A stretch of 64,000 bases of DNA from Gaeumannomyces sp. JS-464 (taxonomy: Eukaryota > Ascomycota > Sordariomycetes > Magnaporthales > Magnaporthaceae), in the NCBI GenBank assembly GCA_002197995.1, contig NGZR01000002.1, positions 1,302,001 through 1,366,000 on the forward strand, written 5' to 3'. The translations under genes and the position numbers were made by a program. Below the pieces are notes generated by a model. The model saw only the letters and a program-made list of their open reading frames with translations, made no database searches and was not told the origin of the DNA. Below, in pieces: positions 10,840 through 23,969 of the stretch (position 1 is the stretch's first letter; each line of letters opens with the position of its first letter).

Positions 10840-13280
10840 GAGAGGCACGCAAAGGAGTCGACAGGCGACCGGCGCCGCTATCCGCCGAAAAGCATGCAAA
10901 GAACCGAAAGCGATTAAAGCGCGCTTTCGTTAAGCCCGTTTTGGCTAAAGCAAGCCAGATTAACGTCGCTGGTATTTTTAAAAAATGGAAACGGTATGTT
11001 TTACGACCTTTTGGAGTACTATCCGTTAATTCCCGGGGTAAAGTATTGCGAGGAGAAAAACGTGGGCAATTCGGAGGCGATTTTGAAAAGCTTGCAACGA
11101 GAAACGATAATGGATTTTCTCCTTTTCGTTTGCGGGAATTATATCATTAGGTTATAGGGTACGACGCACGTATATATCCGTTAGTTCCAGCATTATACAC
11201 CGTAATTACGGGCCGTTTTATGGACCGAAATAACGCAACGGAAATTTATAAGGTACTGCGAATGCTTCCTTTTACGCTTAGCCCTCCTATATCCAGCTAG
11301 CGCTAACATATTGCGCCTAGCCATCGTTAGGTTTTAATCCCTCGCTTCGGCCTCCGGCCCCTAATATCCACGGCAAGCTAGTCGTTAGCGTAGCCGAGCT
11401 GCGCATTATCCTAACGTTTAATATCGCTTACGATATAGGCATTTTCCCCGGCGAACGGTATCGCATTAATTTTGCGGGTTGCTATGTAATCCAATGCTAT
11501 ACCGGGGTTAAGCCCGCCGAGCTTGTCCATAACGAAAAACCGAAACCCAAAGTCGTAAAGGAGCTTTTCGGCTCCAAAGTCGTTTTTTCGTTTAGCGCCG
11601 ACCAGGGAAAAAGCGAAAAAGGGTGGGATAAATCGGACGATGCTGCGTTTAACAAAAAGTTCCGGCGGGTAACGAGCTGCTATTTGCGGAAACTAAGGGA
11701 CGGGGCCGGCCGAAAGCTTTTTATTACGAGGACATTTTTTTAATAATCGTTCGCTATCCGGTAACGCGTTAGGTAACCCCCACAATGGCTATTAAGTTTA
11801 TCCATTATAAGGGTTCGAATAATAAACCAAAACCGTAAGTTTTACGCCCGCCGCATACGATCCACGTAATTTTATTATTTTAACCATCGCAAAACCATTT
11901 TTAACTTTACGCCCATTAGGAAATTAATTTTTTATCCCGTTAGTATTATTATCGCGCTCGCGTTGTACGATTACGCTTTTAACGCGTTAAGCTTAACAAA
12001 CGCTTTGTAAATGCTTAGCACGAAACATCCGGGGTTTAATAAGTGCATGCTTTTGCGGTGGAAGCAATCCATGCTTAAATCCCCGTTTTCCGCCGTTTCG
12101 GCCCTAACGGAGTTTTTTTCGATACCGAGGTTATGCTTTATGCCAAACTTAAAGATACCTGGGCTAATAAAACTTAAAGCGGGATTTAAGATTTGCTAAA
12201 TACCGAAGTTTTTCCGCAAAGGAGCCGCGAACGCTGCGAACGGTATGGCCTATTTAAAAGGAGTTAATTAAAAGCTTAGGTAATTTGGTTAACAAAAACC
12301 GCTAACTCGAATTTAGGAAACGCTTTAAACGTCGTTCGAAACCAAATAATGCGTTACGATCCTAAATTTTCCACTTTTTACGGCGCTTACCTTAACGAAA
12401 GGGTTAAGTTCGATTTGTAAAACACCTTCCTTAAAAAAAAGACGGAAAATTAGCTATATAAACTGTTTGCGCACGTTAGCATTACCCGCGACCCTCGGGC
12501 GAAACGTAACATGGTACTACCCGAGGTGTGGGCGAACCTGCTTTTAAACCCTAAAATCGTCGAATTGGAAAAGCAACGAGCAGCGCTTAAGCGGGGACAT
12601 ATCGTATTTACGGCCGGGAAAACGAGAAAGCGGTTCGCGTGCTTACCGAAAAAATTAAGCGCAAACGGGCGTAACGCGAAAATAGGGTTGTAAATAATAT
12701 CGCGAGTATTACTTTTACCACCGGCCGATTTGGGATATTAAAAAGCAAGCATTAAGCGAAGTGAAAAAGGAGTATAAAAAGCCGAAATGGAGTTTAACAT
12801 CCCCGAACGCGTACGGCTTGCCGAAATTTGGTGTAACCAGCCCGATAATTGGTTTAACGACGAGATTTTACGCTACCGCATTAAAGCCATCGATTTAATG
12901 GTGTTTTTTTGCAATAAGCGAAAAACCCGTCGGCGCGATTACATCCGATAACGAAGGCAAATTAAACCCCATTAAGCAAAAGTCGCCGGATTTTTCGCCC
13001 GAACCCGATTCGTTCCCGTTTTTAATGATCCGAACTAATGCCCCAATTGCATTAGTAACGGCCGGCTTTTAACGGAGGAACGAACATTTACGTTTTCCCG
13101 TCCGATTATCCGAAACGACACTTTAATAACTAGCACCTTAAACACGCGAATTCGCTTAGCGCCGGGCGATCCCATCCGCTGCGAGCATTTTAAATGTGTA
13201 AACGTAAAATTGGAAATATTAAATTATTTCCGGAACCATGTTATAACTGTTTATAAAGTCGCAAACTTAACGACGTAAAA
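10840..13280 (+). pseudogene. DUF3435 (FluG/C2H2, tyrosine-recombinase-like) gene, RIP-destroyed
   Basis: Recognisable blocks in order: 'LSAEKHAKNRKRLKRAFVKP' (N-terminal helix, ~10880), 'RETIMDFLLFVCGNYII' (~11100), 'NIAYDIGIFPGERYRINF' and 'CYVIQCYTGVKPAELVHNEK' (~11410-11560), 'FIHYKGSNNKPKP' (~11800), 'NQIMRYDPKFSTFYGAYL' (~12340) and 'AHVSITRDPRAKRNMV' (~12470). A C-terminal Cys/His segment beginning 'CPNC' lies near 13040. The order and wording match the large fungal DUF3435 family, which has a tyrosine-recombinase fold and includes Starship 'captains'. The conserved H of the 'MRHDP' motif is Tyr here. Many stops occur. Whether it was a captain or one of the many non-captain C2H2 members cannot be decided; the C2H2 tail favours a non-captain. 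Confidence 0.8.
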
Positions 13281-13599
13281 AAACCAAGTATCGCAAAATG
13301 GCTTAAGGGAAGGGATAAGGGAGGTAAAGCAGCTTCGCGGGCTAACATTACTAGCTTTTTTTTTCCGCCCGTAGCTTTAAATTTCATATGGCATATGGTA
13401 TATCCCACGTTAAGCATTTTTATTTTTATTTTTTTTTAAAATATAATAGTTCGCTTTCCGCTACGATTACGATACAAATGTGCCTATTCCAAAATAAGGT
13501 GTTTTGCGTTGGAAATAGTAAACCGAATAATTTTGGGGTTTTAAAAAATAAAGCTCGATAAATGCAACCGGTTAGTGGGAGATTAAAGTGCAAAATGAG
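13281..13599. other. A+T-rich spacer
   Basis: No gene seen. A T-rich run lies at 13420-13440. It separates the DUF3435 remnant from the NRPS remnant. Confidence 0.5.
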
Positions 13600-16500
13600 A
13601 TTAGCTTATAGCGAGCTTTAAAAATTATTAATTAAGGTATTCGTACGTAATAAACCGTATATTTGTAATTAGCGCGCTATAAAAAGGTGCATTTTTAAAA
13701 CCAAACAAATTATCGAGGGCACGCTATTACTTAAAATATAAAAATCGTGGTTATACTAGTAATAAGTTTATAACCTCCAAAGCTACGCCGAGATAAAAGC
13801 ATTAGCTGCTGCCTTAACGTTGCCGTTTGCAATACCGGAGCCGAACCTCGACTTTTAAGGCATAAACGCATCGTCGTCCAATAATAACTTTACTAACCTG
13901 GTGCAAGGTTATTTCACCCTTAACCCTTTTTTAACCGATATCCTTTTTCGTGCTGCCGAAAAAACTTTAAAAGCCGATATCCCAAATATCCTTTTAACCA
14001 TGGCTGCTAACACCTTTGCCGCCGTTTTCCCGGGACGTGCGACACCTTCGTTCCACATTAAAACGCACGGTAAAAACCATCCTCGGGACGCAACTATCCC
14101 GGTTTACGAAACGGTCGGTTGGTTTACGGCAATTATACCCCTCGTGCTTACCGCCGCTCGCGGAAGCGATTATATCGACTCCGTTATCCAAATTAAGGAT
14201 ATCCGCCGCGCCGTACCCGGTTTGGAAATGCTTTATTTCACATCCAAAATGCTTCGAGGGTTGCAAAAGCCACCCATAAAAATTATATTTAACTATTTCG
14301 GTCGCTTCCAGCAGTTCGAGCGCCCCGACGGCCTTTTCGAGTTATTACCGAGGTCCATGCACCCCGTAAATGTTAAGCTTTTTGCCGCCCGCTTTTCCGT
14401 AATCGATATATCCGCCGTCGTTAAAAGGGGCGCGTTAAACGTATCCTGGAACTATAACGCAAGGATTTATTACCAGGACAAACTGGCCAAATGGTTTAGC
14501 TTATACGAGTAGGCATTAACCGAGGTTACGTTTGCGCTGTAAAAAGCCTTACCGCAGCTAATTAAAAGCGACGTGCCTTTACTATCCATTTTTCACGCAT
14601 AGTTTAAACCACTTAACAAGGCATTTACAGCCATCTCGCGCAACGGTGCCGAGGGGGTGGAAAATGTATATCCCGCGTCGCCGACGCAACGCGGTATTCT
14701 TTTTAGCTAATCCAAAAATGCTTCGCAATACGACGTTTATACCGTGTGGGAATCACTCCCTCCAAAGGTTACGGCGCCAGCAAAGTCGACGCATTTAGGC
14801 TTTAGCGCGCTTAGTACCGCGTTATCCAGCGATACCCCCTATTTCGAACCGTTTTTATTAACAGTGGCCTTCGTAACGATTCCCCGTTCGACCAAATCGT
14901 TTTTAAGCAAATTAATTTATCCGTAGCATACCGCATTTACGATAATAAAAAGCATAAAGGGTTTGCGATGGAAGATTTTTAAGGCTTGTGCCGTAAAAGC
15001 TTCCCTCCCGGCACTCCCGCCCACCGCTTCGCAATTTACGCCGGCCCCGGAAGCAAGGTTTACGCCCACCTCCAGGTCGGCCACGCCCTAATGGACGCGA
15101 CCTCGATGCAAATCCTCCTCCGAGATTAAGCTCGCGCGTACGTTAGCGACCTGCCCCCGGGCGACGGTCCGCCCTACTCGAGCTACGTCGCCCACGTTTA
15201 AAAAACCTCCCTCGACGCATTCTTCCGATTTTAAGCTTGCCATTTTAAAAGCACCACGGTTTGCCGTATTCCCCGATTTACAAACGGGATGGTATTAACG
15301 GGTTAACGCGAAACGCGCCATTTCCACGTTAACATCCCTTTCGGATTTTCCCTCCGCGCTTTGGCGAGGCGGCTTTACGTTTCGGTCGCTAACATTTTCC
15401 AGCTCGCCTAAGCTTTAGTCCTTTACTTTTACACCGGTTCCCAGGACGTTTGCTTCGGCTACATCGCATCGGGTAAGGACATTAAGCTCGACGGCATTTC
15501 GAACGCCGTGGGACCCTTTATTAACATCCTCGTTTCCCGCGTAGTTTTTAACCAGTATAGCACGGCCGCGACCATCCTGCGGCACCTTTTCGCCGCTTAC
15601 GTCGACGGTTTGCCACACTAACACGCGCCGTTAGCCGACGTTAAGCACGCACTCCAAATGCCGGGCGGTTAGCTGTTTAACACGGCGTTATTATTCCAAA
15701 AGTTGCTTACCGGGCAGCTTTAAAACCTGCCACTGTTTTTCCGCCCTATCCGGGGTGCCGATTTTATAAAGGTAAGCCTTTTCTTTTTTTTTTCCTGGTC
15801 CTTTCCCTTTTAGCAACTAACCCGCCCAGTTCGACATTATGCTTAACGTGCTAAGCGGCGACTTTATCGATTTTTCCATCGATTACCGTAACGATTATTT
15901 AACGCAAGCGCAAGCTAATAACGTTGGTTAAAACCTGCTCCAAGCCCTAAACGCTATTAAAGCCACCCCGAACGCAGGCGTTAATTCGCTGCAATTGCTC
16001 CCGTTAAAACACCTTTCCTAATTTAAACGTTAGGGCGAAATTATACCACCTTTCGTCGATAATACCGTGCATGGTTTATTTAGCGACGCATACCGCGCAC
16101 AACCAAATGCGCCCGCTATATACGCCTGGGATGCACACTTTCGTACTTGGTTAAACAGGGTGTTAAGCCTGGCAGTTTTATTACTATATGCTTTAAAAAA
16201 TCGGCCTGGGTCGCCGTGGCGTTTTTTGCCATCCATAAAGCCGGGGCGGCCTTTTTGCTCCTAAAACCCGATGCGCTTCGGGAGCGTACCCAATACATGC
16301 TCGAAAAAACCGAGGTATTCATGGTTCTTTGTTCGCCCGCGTGTAACGCTTTGGTTAAAAGCCGGGGTACGGCTTTAATCGTGGTCGATAAAAACGCCAT
16401 CGCGGCGCCGGCCGGCCCCGCTTGCCGGCTGCCCGACGTCCTAAGCTCCAATGCCGCTTACGTCGTCTTCACGTCGGGCACTACCGGCCAGCCCAAAAGT

Positions 16501-17760
16501 GCGGTCGTTAAATACGGCGCCTTTTGCACCGCCGCTATCGCGCAGGCGCAAAACATATCGATTGGACCCGATTTTCGCTGCTTGCAATTCGCCTTTTTCG
16601 CGTTCGATATCGCTATGCTATTACGACGTGGCGTGCTTTACGTGCAGCTTGCTTTACGAAGGGTATAAGCTTCCAATTAAAACAAAATGCCGATTTTATT
16701 TTAATCGACTTTTGGTTTAAATGGGTGGAGGCTTCTAAATGCCGAACCCGTTACATATGCTGGAAATGGTTACGCTTTTGCTTGTGGGCGGTTGCGTTTG
16801 TATGCCGTAAAAACAAAACATATTTGCGGACTTACCGCGTGTTATTAAGGATATAAACGTTATTTGGGCGTTCCTTACGCCGTCCTTTATCCGGACCTTA
16901 AGCCTTAAGGCAGGGCTTGCTCCTTTCGAAGCGCTCTTTTTCGGCGGCGAGCCCTTATTTTAAAAGGACGTTAACGGCTAGGCTGATAAATTCCGGCTGG
17001 GTAACGGTTACGGTCCTGCAAAATGCGCTGTTATATCGTCCGTTACGCCGCGCGTGGCGAGGTTAACAAAAGCGTTTAACATCGGCCACCCTTCGGGCTA
17101 TGCTCGCTAAGTAACCGAGCTAAGCAACAAATAGCGTTTCGTGCTTATCGGGGCCGTCGGCGAGCTCCTCCTCAAAAGCGCGCCGTTTTCGCGCGGTTAC
17201 GTTAACAACCCTATAAGGACGGCCGAGGTTTTTATCGCGGGTTTATTTTAGGCGCCGCGCGTGGGCCGCAACGCCGAAACGCGCTTTTACGCGACCGGTA
17301 ACCTCGTGCGCTTTAACTCCGACGGCTCCCTTACGTTTATCGGCCGTAAGGACGGCCAGGTTAAAATCCACGGCTAACGTATCGAATTAGGCGAAATCCA
17401 TTACCATTTAGCAACCATGCACGAGATTTAGCACTCGGTCGTTTTAAGCCCGTCGAAAGGCCCTTTCCGCGGCCGCTTTGTGGCCGTGCTCGAACTTAAG
17501 GACTTTTGCTCCGCTTTCGCCACAGCTACTACCCACGAACCCATATGCCTTATCGTCCTATCGATGCGCCCCCGGGCGGCCGAATGCGTTAAGCGGATCC
17601 GTAACGCGCTCGCTCGACGTTTTCCGGCGTACATAATCCCATCGACCTGGATTGCCGTGCAGTAAATGCCAGCGATGTTATCCGGGAAGCTTTACCTCCC
17701 CGCGGTGTAGGTTTGGACCCGAAGCATCGACGAAAATACGTATCGAAAGATCCTCGCGGC
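13600..17760 (+). pseudogene. Nonribosomal peptide synthetase fragment (E-C-A), RIP-degraded
   Basis: An epimerisation-domain C-terminal half lies at ~13900-14520: a 203-codon open stretch with 'ETVGWFTAIIPL', the conserved 'TVGWFT' motif. A condensation domain follows at ~14640-15770. It starts 'ENVYPASPTQRGILF', contains 'VGHALMDATS' (the HHxxxDG site with its first His gone) and 'FGYIASGKDIKLDGI'. The adenylation domain covers ~16030-17700 with A3 'AAYVVFTSGTTGQPK', A5 'NGYGPAKC', A7 '[10 protein letters not shown]', A8 '[11 protein letters not shown]' and an A10-like 'MPAMLSGKLYLP'. No thiolation domain was found after A10. The enzyme would have activated and joined an amino acid in a secondary metabolite. 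Stops and frame changes show it is dead. It is probably one module of a larger multimodular gene. Confidence 0.85.
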
Positions 17761-19845
17761 CGCCAGTTCGGGGTTAGGGTGGGTTTAATCGATTAGCGCC
17801 CTTTAGCGCCGAAGGCGTCGAGGCGGGCTAGCGGGAGCTCGGTCGCCGTTGTTACGGATTCGATTAAAATTGCGGTAGCGTTTAAAACAAGGATATGATT
17901 TTAAACGATTTTAATAACCGCTAATAACCATAAATCCCCAGTTCGCGGCTGCAACCGGATAGTGCTGGTTGCGGTTAGTACGTGGAAACTTTGCATTAAA
18001 TGCATGCAGTGGTACGGGAAGCACGCCGTTCTCGGCGACGCGGCTTCCAACGCGAGGGTGGGAAAGGCTGCGTAAAACCTTTGCTCGGCCTAGTTGCCCC
18101 ATTTGGTTAGCTTATTTCCCCCCCTTTAAAGGGAAACGATAGGAAAAGTAAGGCTAGCGCGTGGTCGTTCGTTGGCCTTATTACGCCGCGGGGCGGAGGT
18201 AGCTGGTTAAACTTTAGTTTGTTAGTTTTTTAACGAGGGGTGGAAAGTTCGTTTCGTGGGTTGGCTTAGAACCTGCCGTTATTTTCGGTTTTCGATTTAT
18301 AATACCCGCTTTTAACTGCTTGGGCCGGTCGGGTTTTATATGTATGGTAAGCATGGTAATTGCGAAAGCTAAGGAATGGATAAAATGGACGATGCCGCAT
18401 AAGGTAACCGCCTAAATCGGCGAATGTTTTTAAGTATTCCTATGTTATTTTCCGGTAATTGTCAACACCTTGGTAAATTAATGCGGTATTTAATATTTGA
18501 AAAGTCGGTAGTTAATTACAGCCCGTGGTTTTTTATGCAATGGCAAAGGGCAAATTTCGTTAGTTCGCTTTAGGTAATGCTTAGCTGGGATACGTTTGCC
18601 CGATTTTCTTTTCCAGGTTTTGGAAAGTAAAGCTCCCTAAAGCCGCCATCGGGGTAATACGCGTCTTACCGAGCCCCGCGATTTAGCCCACTTCCCGGTC
18701 GTGCGAAAAAACGTATTTGCCGAGCGCGAGCACGCGCAAGTTCGGTCGGTAACGAAAATGTTCGAGAAATTGCTAGGTTTATGGAACCGACCGGTACGGA
18801 TCGAAGTTTCGGCTAAAGTAAGTAGGTTAGTAGTTGGGCAGCGGAGGATAATCGTAAACGGCGGGACCCGGAAAGCGTTTATTTCGGTTACCGACGAGGA
18901 TTAGCCTGGTCGCATTAGGCAAATTCGCAACTCTTTTTATCTTATTACCTGGTTAGGTAATTGTACCTGTTTTAATCACCCCGTTCGCAATCCTAATCCT
19001 TGCTTTGCGGGTTTTTCCGTCCTAGCCGCCCTTAACCCTTAACGGCTTAAGCCCTTTTTAGCGGTCGTAACATTTAGCACCTCGGTGCGCGCCTTGTGTA
19101 AGCTGCTAATTTTAAACGGGGCCGTGCGTTTAGCGACTTTGCGCGCTTTGCGCTCGCCGAAAGCGGGCCGAGGAGCAGCCCGGGTAAGGCGGGCCGGTGC
19201 ACGTAAGGGACGCAGGCTTATTTGCCAAAGTGCACCTAGTTAAGCATATCGCCATCGTCACCGTCCTCGTCGCCGTCCTCGTTATCGGTATAATCGCTAG
19301 CGGGAGCCGGCGGCGGCGGTGGGTGGGTTAAAAGCAGGCAGTTTCGAATGCTTAATAGTTAACACCGATTTTTATGCCCGCTTTTTAAAATGCTTAAAAT
19401 GGGCCTCGGTTAAAACCGCGGGCAAACTTTACATAATGCCCGGAAACCCCGATTAGAAATTGGGGACCGGGATTGCAATTTTTATAGCGGTAAAACGGGT
19501 TAAACAATCCTTTTTTATAAATAGCGTCGTGGCTTATAATTACCTTGGAAATTCTTTTAATTGCCGTTTCCAAATTTTTTAAAATAAGGTTTTCGTAAAC
19601 AATGGGTATTAGGGAGGGTAAAAGGTTCGCGCGATATAAAGCAATAGCGACGGAGCTAACGATAGCCGCATCGTAAGCTTTTATTTTAATAATCGGGCCG
19701 CGTTATATGAAATTATTATATAATGGGTACGTTAGTAGTGGATATTTGCAGCGAAGTTTGCGCTTTTTAACTAGGCTGTATTAAAACTTATGGACGAAGT
19801 TTACGAGCGATCGCGCGGTTTGCAGCCGAATTGTTATAATGTGGT
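17761..19845. other. Unassigned RIP-degraded DNA
   Basis: No product recognised. A 67-codon basic frame lies at 18701-18904 (plus), and an acidic run 'DYTDNEDGDEDGDDGD' reads on the minus strand near 19260-19310. Some of this may be the 3' end of the minus-strand BTB gene that follows. Confidence 0.4.
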
Positions 19846-20547
19846 TTAGTGGCCGCTAATGTTAAAGCCAGCTCCGGTTAAGCTTTTTACAATATGAATT
19901 AAAATAAAGTACTTACCGAAAATCCCGGTCGAGTTTAAGTAAACGAAATGCTTTTCGACAACCTTACAATCGGGTGTTACGGATGTTACGCCGGCTCCGA
20001 CGAAAAGCGGCCGCATTTTAGGCGGTACTAATAGCGCAAACTTCCAAAGCAGTTTTATAGCCGATTTATTAAGCAAAATGCGATTTCCGAGGACTTAAAT
20101 TATCCATACGGTAAGCGCATTGTTTTTGGTAGTTCCTAAACTTTTGCTTTCGGTAAACAAGCACTAAGCTTTAACCCAAAGCTTTAAAGGCTCGGTTATG
20201 TTATATTTATCGATATAAACGTAAACCCGGTGGAAAGCAGTAAGGTCCATAATGTTCGGGACGTTACGGAAACGGCAATGGATAATGCTAAAAATGATCC
20301 GAAAGGTTTAAAAAAAGTCCTCGGGAAGTTTTACGGTCCAGTTACCAGCCTTTGGTCGCTTTTCCGCCCACGGGCCATTTAGCATCGAGTTAAACACGGG
20401 CGACGCGCGCGAAAGTGATCGGGAGCAAACGGTAAATAGGACTTAATCGGGGCCGTCGGCGCCAACTAGGAGCTGAAAATCTCCCGAGCCGTTAAACGAC
20501 ACTACCGTTGCTGTTTTGTTTTCGAGGGTGCTATTTGCTAAAAGCAT
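19846..20547 (-). pseudogene. BTB/POZ-domain protein, RIP-degraded
   Basis: The minus-strand frame starts at ATG 20547 and reads 'GDFQLLVGADGPD', then 'FTVCSRSLSRASPVFNSML' and 'NGPWAESDQ'. This is the beta-strand, helix and 'S-R-A-S-P-V-F' pattern of fungal BTB/POZ proteins. In the same frame further on, 'LLVPPKMRPLFVGAGVTSV' (~20000) matches the C-terminal region seen in this family. BTB domains mediate dimerisation, often as Cul3 adaptors. Several codons are TAG/TAA. The neighbours do not suggest a specific partner. Confidence 0.75.
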
Positions 20548-22050
20548 CGCGCACACCGGGTTCGCCTCCCCTTAGCTATCGGTGCCTGCTTAAAGAGCGC
20601 TAGTCGCCACCGCGAAAGGCAAAGGATTAACCATATGGGCAATGTGCGATGGGAGTGGGAAATTTGGCCGGGAGGTTGTTTGTGGGAAAAAGTTGCCGCA
20701 AAACAAGTTAAAGCTCGTTTTATCCCCTATTGTGGCATTACATTTTAATTTAACTAAAAGCGGGGCTTCGCCCGTTCGCCACCAAATTTTGCTTTGCATA
20801 TAAGGCCGTTTACGAGCATTTAACCATAAAAAACAAGCAGCATAATACCTAAGCGATATAGCATGTTATGCATTTCGCCCTTTTATTATTTTTTCCAAAT
20901 TACCGCTTAAGTTTGCCGTTTTTGCCATCTTTGCTTTTTAGGCCCCCTAATAAAAATGCGATTGCTAAAACGCTGCGAGTTCCCAGGTTAACGCTGCGGG
21001 CCGTGGCTTCACCGTGCGAATTGTTACAATAACTCCGTATGTCGGGAGGATTAACGTGGGGGACGAGGTGGTGGGTGTAGCAAGCGCTACTACCAAATTA
21101 AACAGCCCGAAGCGCGGTTAAATGGCGCTCGGGCCCCACACGAAATTGCTGCCAGCTGAAATGTACCCATCCTCGGATAGCGGGCCCGGGCTTTAACGGC
21201 GGGAGCTAAAAGCTAACGTCTTGCGGGACGGACAAACAGCTGCGCTTTCGGGCACGGTCGTTTAAATTTAAATAAAAGTTGGTTTGGTAGGGGATAAAGT
21301 CGATCGGCCTTTCATTTTTTCTTGGGTTATTATGCCAGGGTTTTCGCGTTAAGGTTTTTACTGTAAAACTTTGTAAAAACCACTTCCATGGATTGCCGAT
21401 AGTCGATCGTACCGCATAGGTTAAAACCGATAGCGACCTATTTGAGGTAATAAGCAAGCGGATCGTAACGGACGCGGTGCATTTCCAGTATTCGGAAACA
21501 TAAAGATTTATTAAAATGCTACGACGGGGAAACGCAGTTTAAAGCAAATAAGCTTTTAAGTGGAATACACGGCGTAGCTTTAATGGAGCGAGGGCGGGAC
21601 GGGTATAGCGGGGTTTATACTGCCCCACCTCGCAGCCCATATTTTAATGGCGTGATTTGCAATTTCCTCGATTTTAAACGCTATGTCCGGGGTAATTCGC
21701 GCGCAATTGGTATAATGTTTAGTTAGGTTTAAACCGCGTAAGCCTATTACAGTTTAACTTAAAAGCGGATACCCGTGCGGAAACAAAATGTGGGTAGCGT
21801 TCGGTTTAAAAAGGGCCCATTATAGCGCATTTAAAAACTTTAACTTATGTCGCCCCGTGTGCCAGCACCTAACCAACCAGCGCGACGTTCGCACTTAATT
21901 GCAACAGCTTCCCTTGTCGCGGTGCGTTTTATCGCACGTTTGCAAGCACGCGTCGCACACACCCGCTTCGCGTCCGTGGCCACCTCCTAATTAATACGTC
22001 CAGGTATAAAGCTAATGCGTTTTAAACAATTTTTTAAATATTATATTAAT
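20548..22050. other. Unassigned RIP-degraded DNA
   Basis: Open minus-strand segments at 20590-20799 and 21206-21457 have no recognised domain. A Cys-rich minus-strand patch near 21850-21975 ('VCDACLQTCDKTHRDKGSC') faintly recalls a Zn(II)2Cys6 cluster, but spacing and context are not convincing. Confidence 0.35.
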
Positions 22051-22560
22051 AAAAGCGCAGTAATAAGGAGCATCGAATACTATCGACATTGTGGCGCCCC
22101 CGGCTACCGCGCCGCCTTGGATTTAAAAATCTACTTACCGCCTTACTTGCAAAACAAGCTGCTAAACGCTCGGTAATGGTTTAAAACGCTAAGTTTCGAG
22201 CGTGGACGCAAAATTATAAGCAGCAGATAAAACCGCACGAAGTATTTTCGCAAATCTCTTTTCGTTTAATTTGCTACAGCATAAATTGGCAGCAACGACC
22301 AGGAGCGCATGCACCTCCTCGGTTATTAGCATCCTGCCGACTTTGTTGCGCGGGAACCCTTGGCAGCTCCGGCCACAACTGCTTCCATTCCCGCGCCTTT
22401 AACCCCCGGGATTAAGGACCACAACGGCGGCAGGTTTGCGGTAAGTATTTAACTCCTGCTTTCCTTCGGAATTATCCCGATATTTATGCTTTTGTTACAG
22501 GAAAAGCGAAAAGCATTTAAATTTTAAACCCCATTTAAACGTCGCAAAAAAGCGCTAAAA
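22051..22560 (+). pseudogene. Unknown gene fragment with a likely intron
   Basis: One plus-strand frame is fairly open ('GYRAALDLKIYLPPYLQNKL', then 'PATTAPIPAPLTPGIKDHNG') up to a canonical GTAAGT at 22441. A pyrimidine-rich stretch ending TTGTTACAG at 22500 gives a 60-bp intron of fungal size. The frame resumes with 'EKRKAFKF'. I do not recognise the protein. Stops occur before and after the intron. Confidence 0.35.
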
Positions 22561-23483
22561 ACCCCGGTAGCAAACCACTTAACTTTACCCCAATTTTAGC
22601 ACAGGAGTTATCGGCACCTTACAAATTGGCATATGTATTGCGCCTTTCGGCAAGTTTAAATGGAAGGCGGCCAAGGCCGCGAGCCCCGGTTATGGGCAAA
22701 AGCGTGTTGTAAAACTCGAAGGCCTTAAAGGCGACCTCGCCCAAGGGCGTGGTAAAAGTTGCGGTAATAAGGTTATTCCGAAAAACCAAAAAAGGCTTAG
22801 TAAGAAAACTATTGGGGTTTGCATTATTAAGTATAAACATTACAAGCTTTGCCGTCTTTTGTACGTTAGTCCCTCTTTTTGCGTTTTAGGTTGCTATATT
22901 AATAATTCCTTAATCCTTAAGGGTTCCCTTTTAGCTAGGATTGCGGGACGGTTTAAATGCTCCACGAGGGTTAGCCTTGTTTCGAGGTGTTTCGGGTGTT
23001 GGCCCGGTGCTTGGAAAACTCGATTATTTAGGAAAACCTTTACGGGATTTCGATCACGACTATTCCCGCTGCCCGCGTCGGTTTTAGCCTATCCACCCGG
23101 CGTGGTGGTTAGCGGTAGCGTTTTTTTAAAAGGCGTTACCACCGCCTTTACTAGCTTTCCCCGAACGAGCGGGTTTTGCTTAACGAAGTGCGCGTTACAT
23201 GTACTTTCCTTTTAGCTCGGGATTTCCGAGCGGCCGTTTACTGCGGTGGGGATCCCGCTTTCGCTTAAAACCGCGAGTTTTACACTAGCATCCCTTTTTT
23301 TACGAACGCAAAGATAAAGCGGATGCGGGTTACGTTCGGGCTCCCCAACTGTCCCGGTTTAAAACCGCTAAGCGTTTTAGGTATTTGTAGGTTATAAATG
23401 CAACGGGCGTTTCGGGGCCGGCTGAAAATGGCTTTATACGGTTGGATTTCGGGGTCCAATCCTTGCGGGAAGGGGAAAGTAAG
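22561..23483. other. Unassigned region with open frames on both strands
   Basis: A 118-codon plus frame (22859-23215) is overlapped by a similarly open minus frame around 22870-23210, and another minus frame lies at 22619-22840. None has a family I recognise and strand choice is uncertain. Confidence 0.3.
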
Positions 23484-23676
23484 TATCGCGAACAGTAAGG
23501 GGTTTAATTGCGATATTTGTGGTAAAATGGTGGTTTCTTTTTTAGGAAAAAGTTAAAAGCCGGAGGCCGGGAGGACAAACTTGCAAATAACATTTTTGTA
23601 AGTGCCCCATTCCCTTATCCATGCGATAAGGGTTGGGGTACGCTGCCCCTTCCACCTTTTACTAGTTATAATAGTA
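23484..23676 (+). repeat. Dispersed repeat, copy A
   Basis: Similar over ~200 bp to 36796-37002. Shared blocks include TATCGCGAACA, ATTGCGATAT, GAAA(A/G)AGTTAAA(A/G)GCCG and CCCTTATC...GATA(A)GGG. In this copy CCCTTATCCATGCGATAAGGG forms a perfect 8-bp-arm hairpin. Both copies have an intron-like acceptor (TTTTTTAG or GTGTACAG) before GAAA. It may be a paralogous gene segment or a small mobile repeat. Confidence 0.6.
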
Positions 23677-23969
23677 AGGAAAAGTGGAACGGGTTTTCGA
23701 ATACCGTGGTCGAATCGAACCACGAGTAAAGGCGGTAGCGATAATGAAAAAAATATTATGCTTTTCTTAAACCCTATGCACTAATAAGCGGTAAAATGGT
23801 GGTGCGGAACCGGGCTTGCTAAAAGGGCGCGTTGGGTTTAGTTAATGCTATAATTCTTTAAGTCCTTTGGTTTTATAATCGCAGCATTATGCGTTGCGAA
23901 ATCGTTTTATTTGCAGTGTTAAATAAGCGTTAACCAATTTGCATGCGTTATTTAAATGCTTTTTTAATC

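Noticed and set aside
21850..21975. Cys-rich minus-strand patch resembling a Zn(II)2Cys6 cluster
   Set aside because: The six-Cys spacing is not met, and no fungal transcription-factor domain follows.
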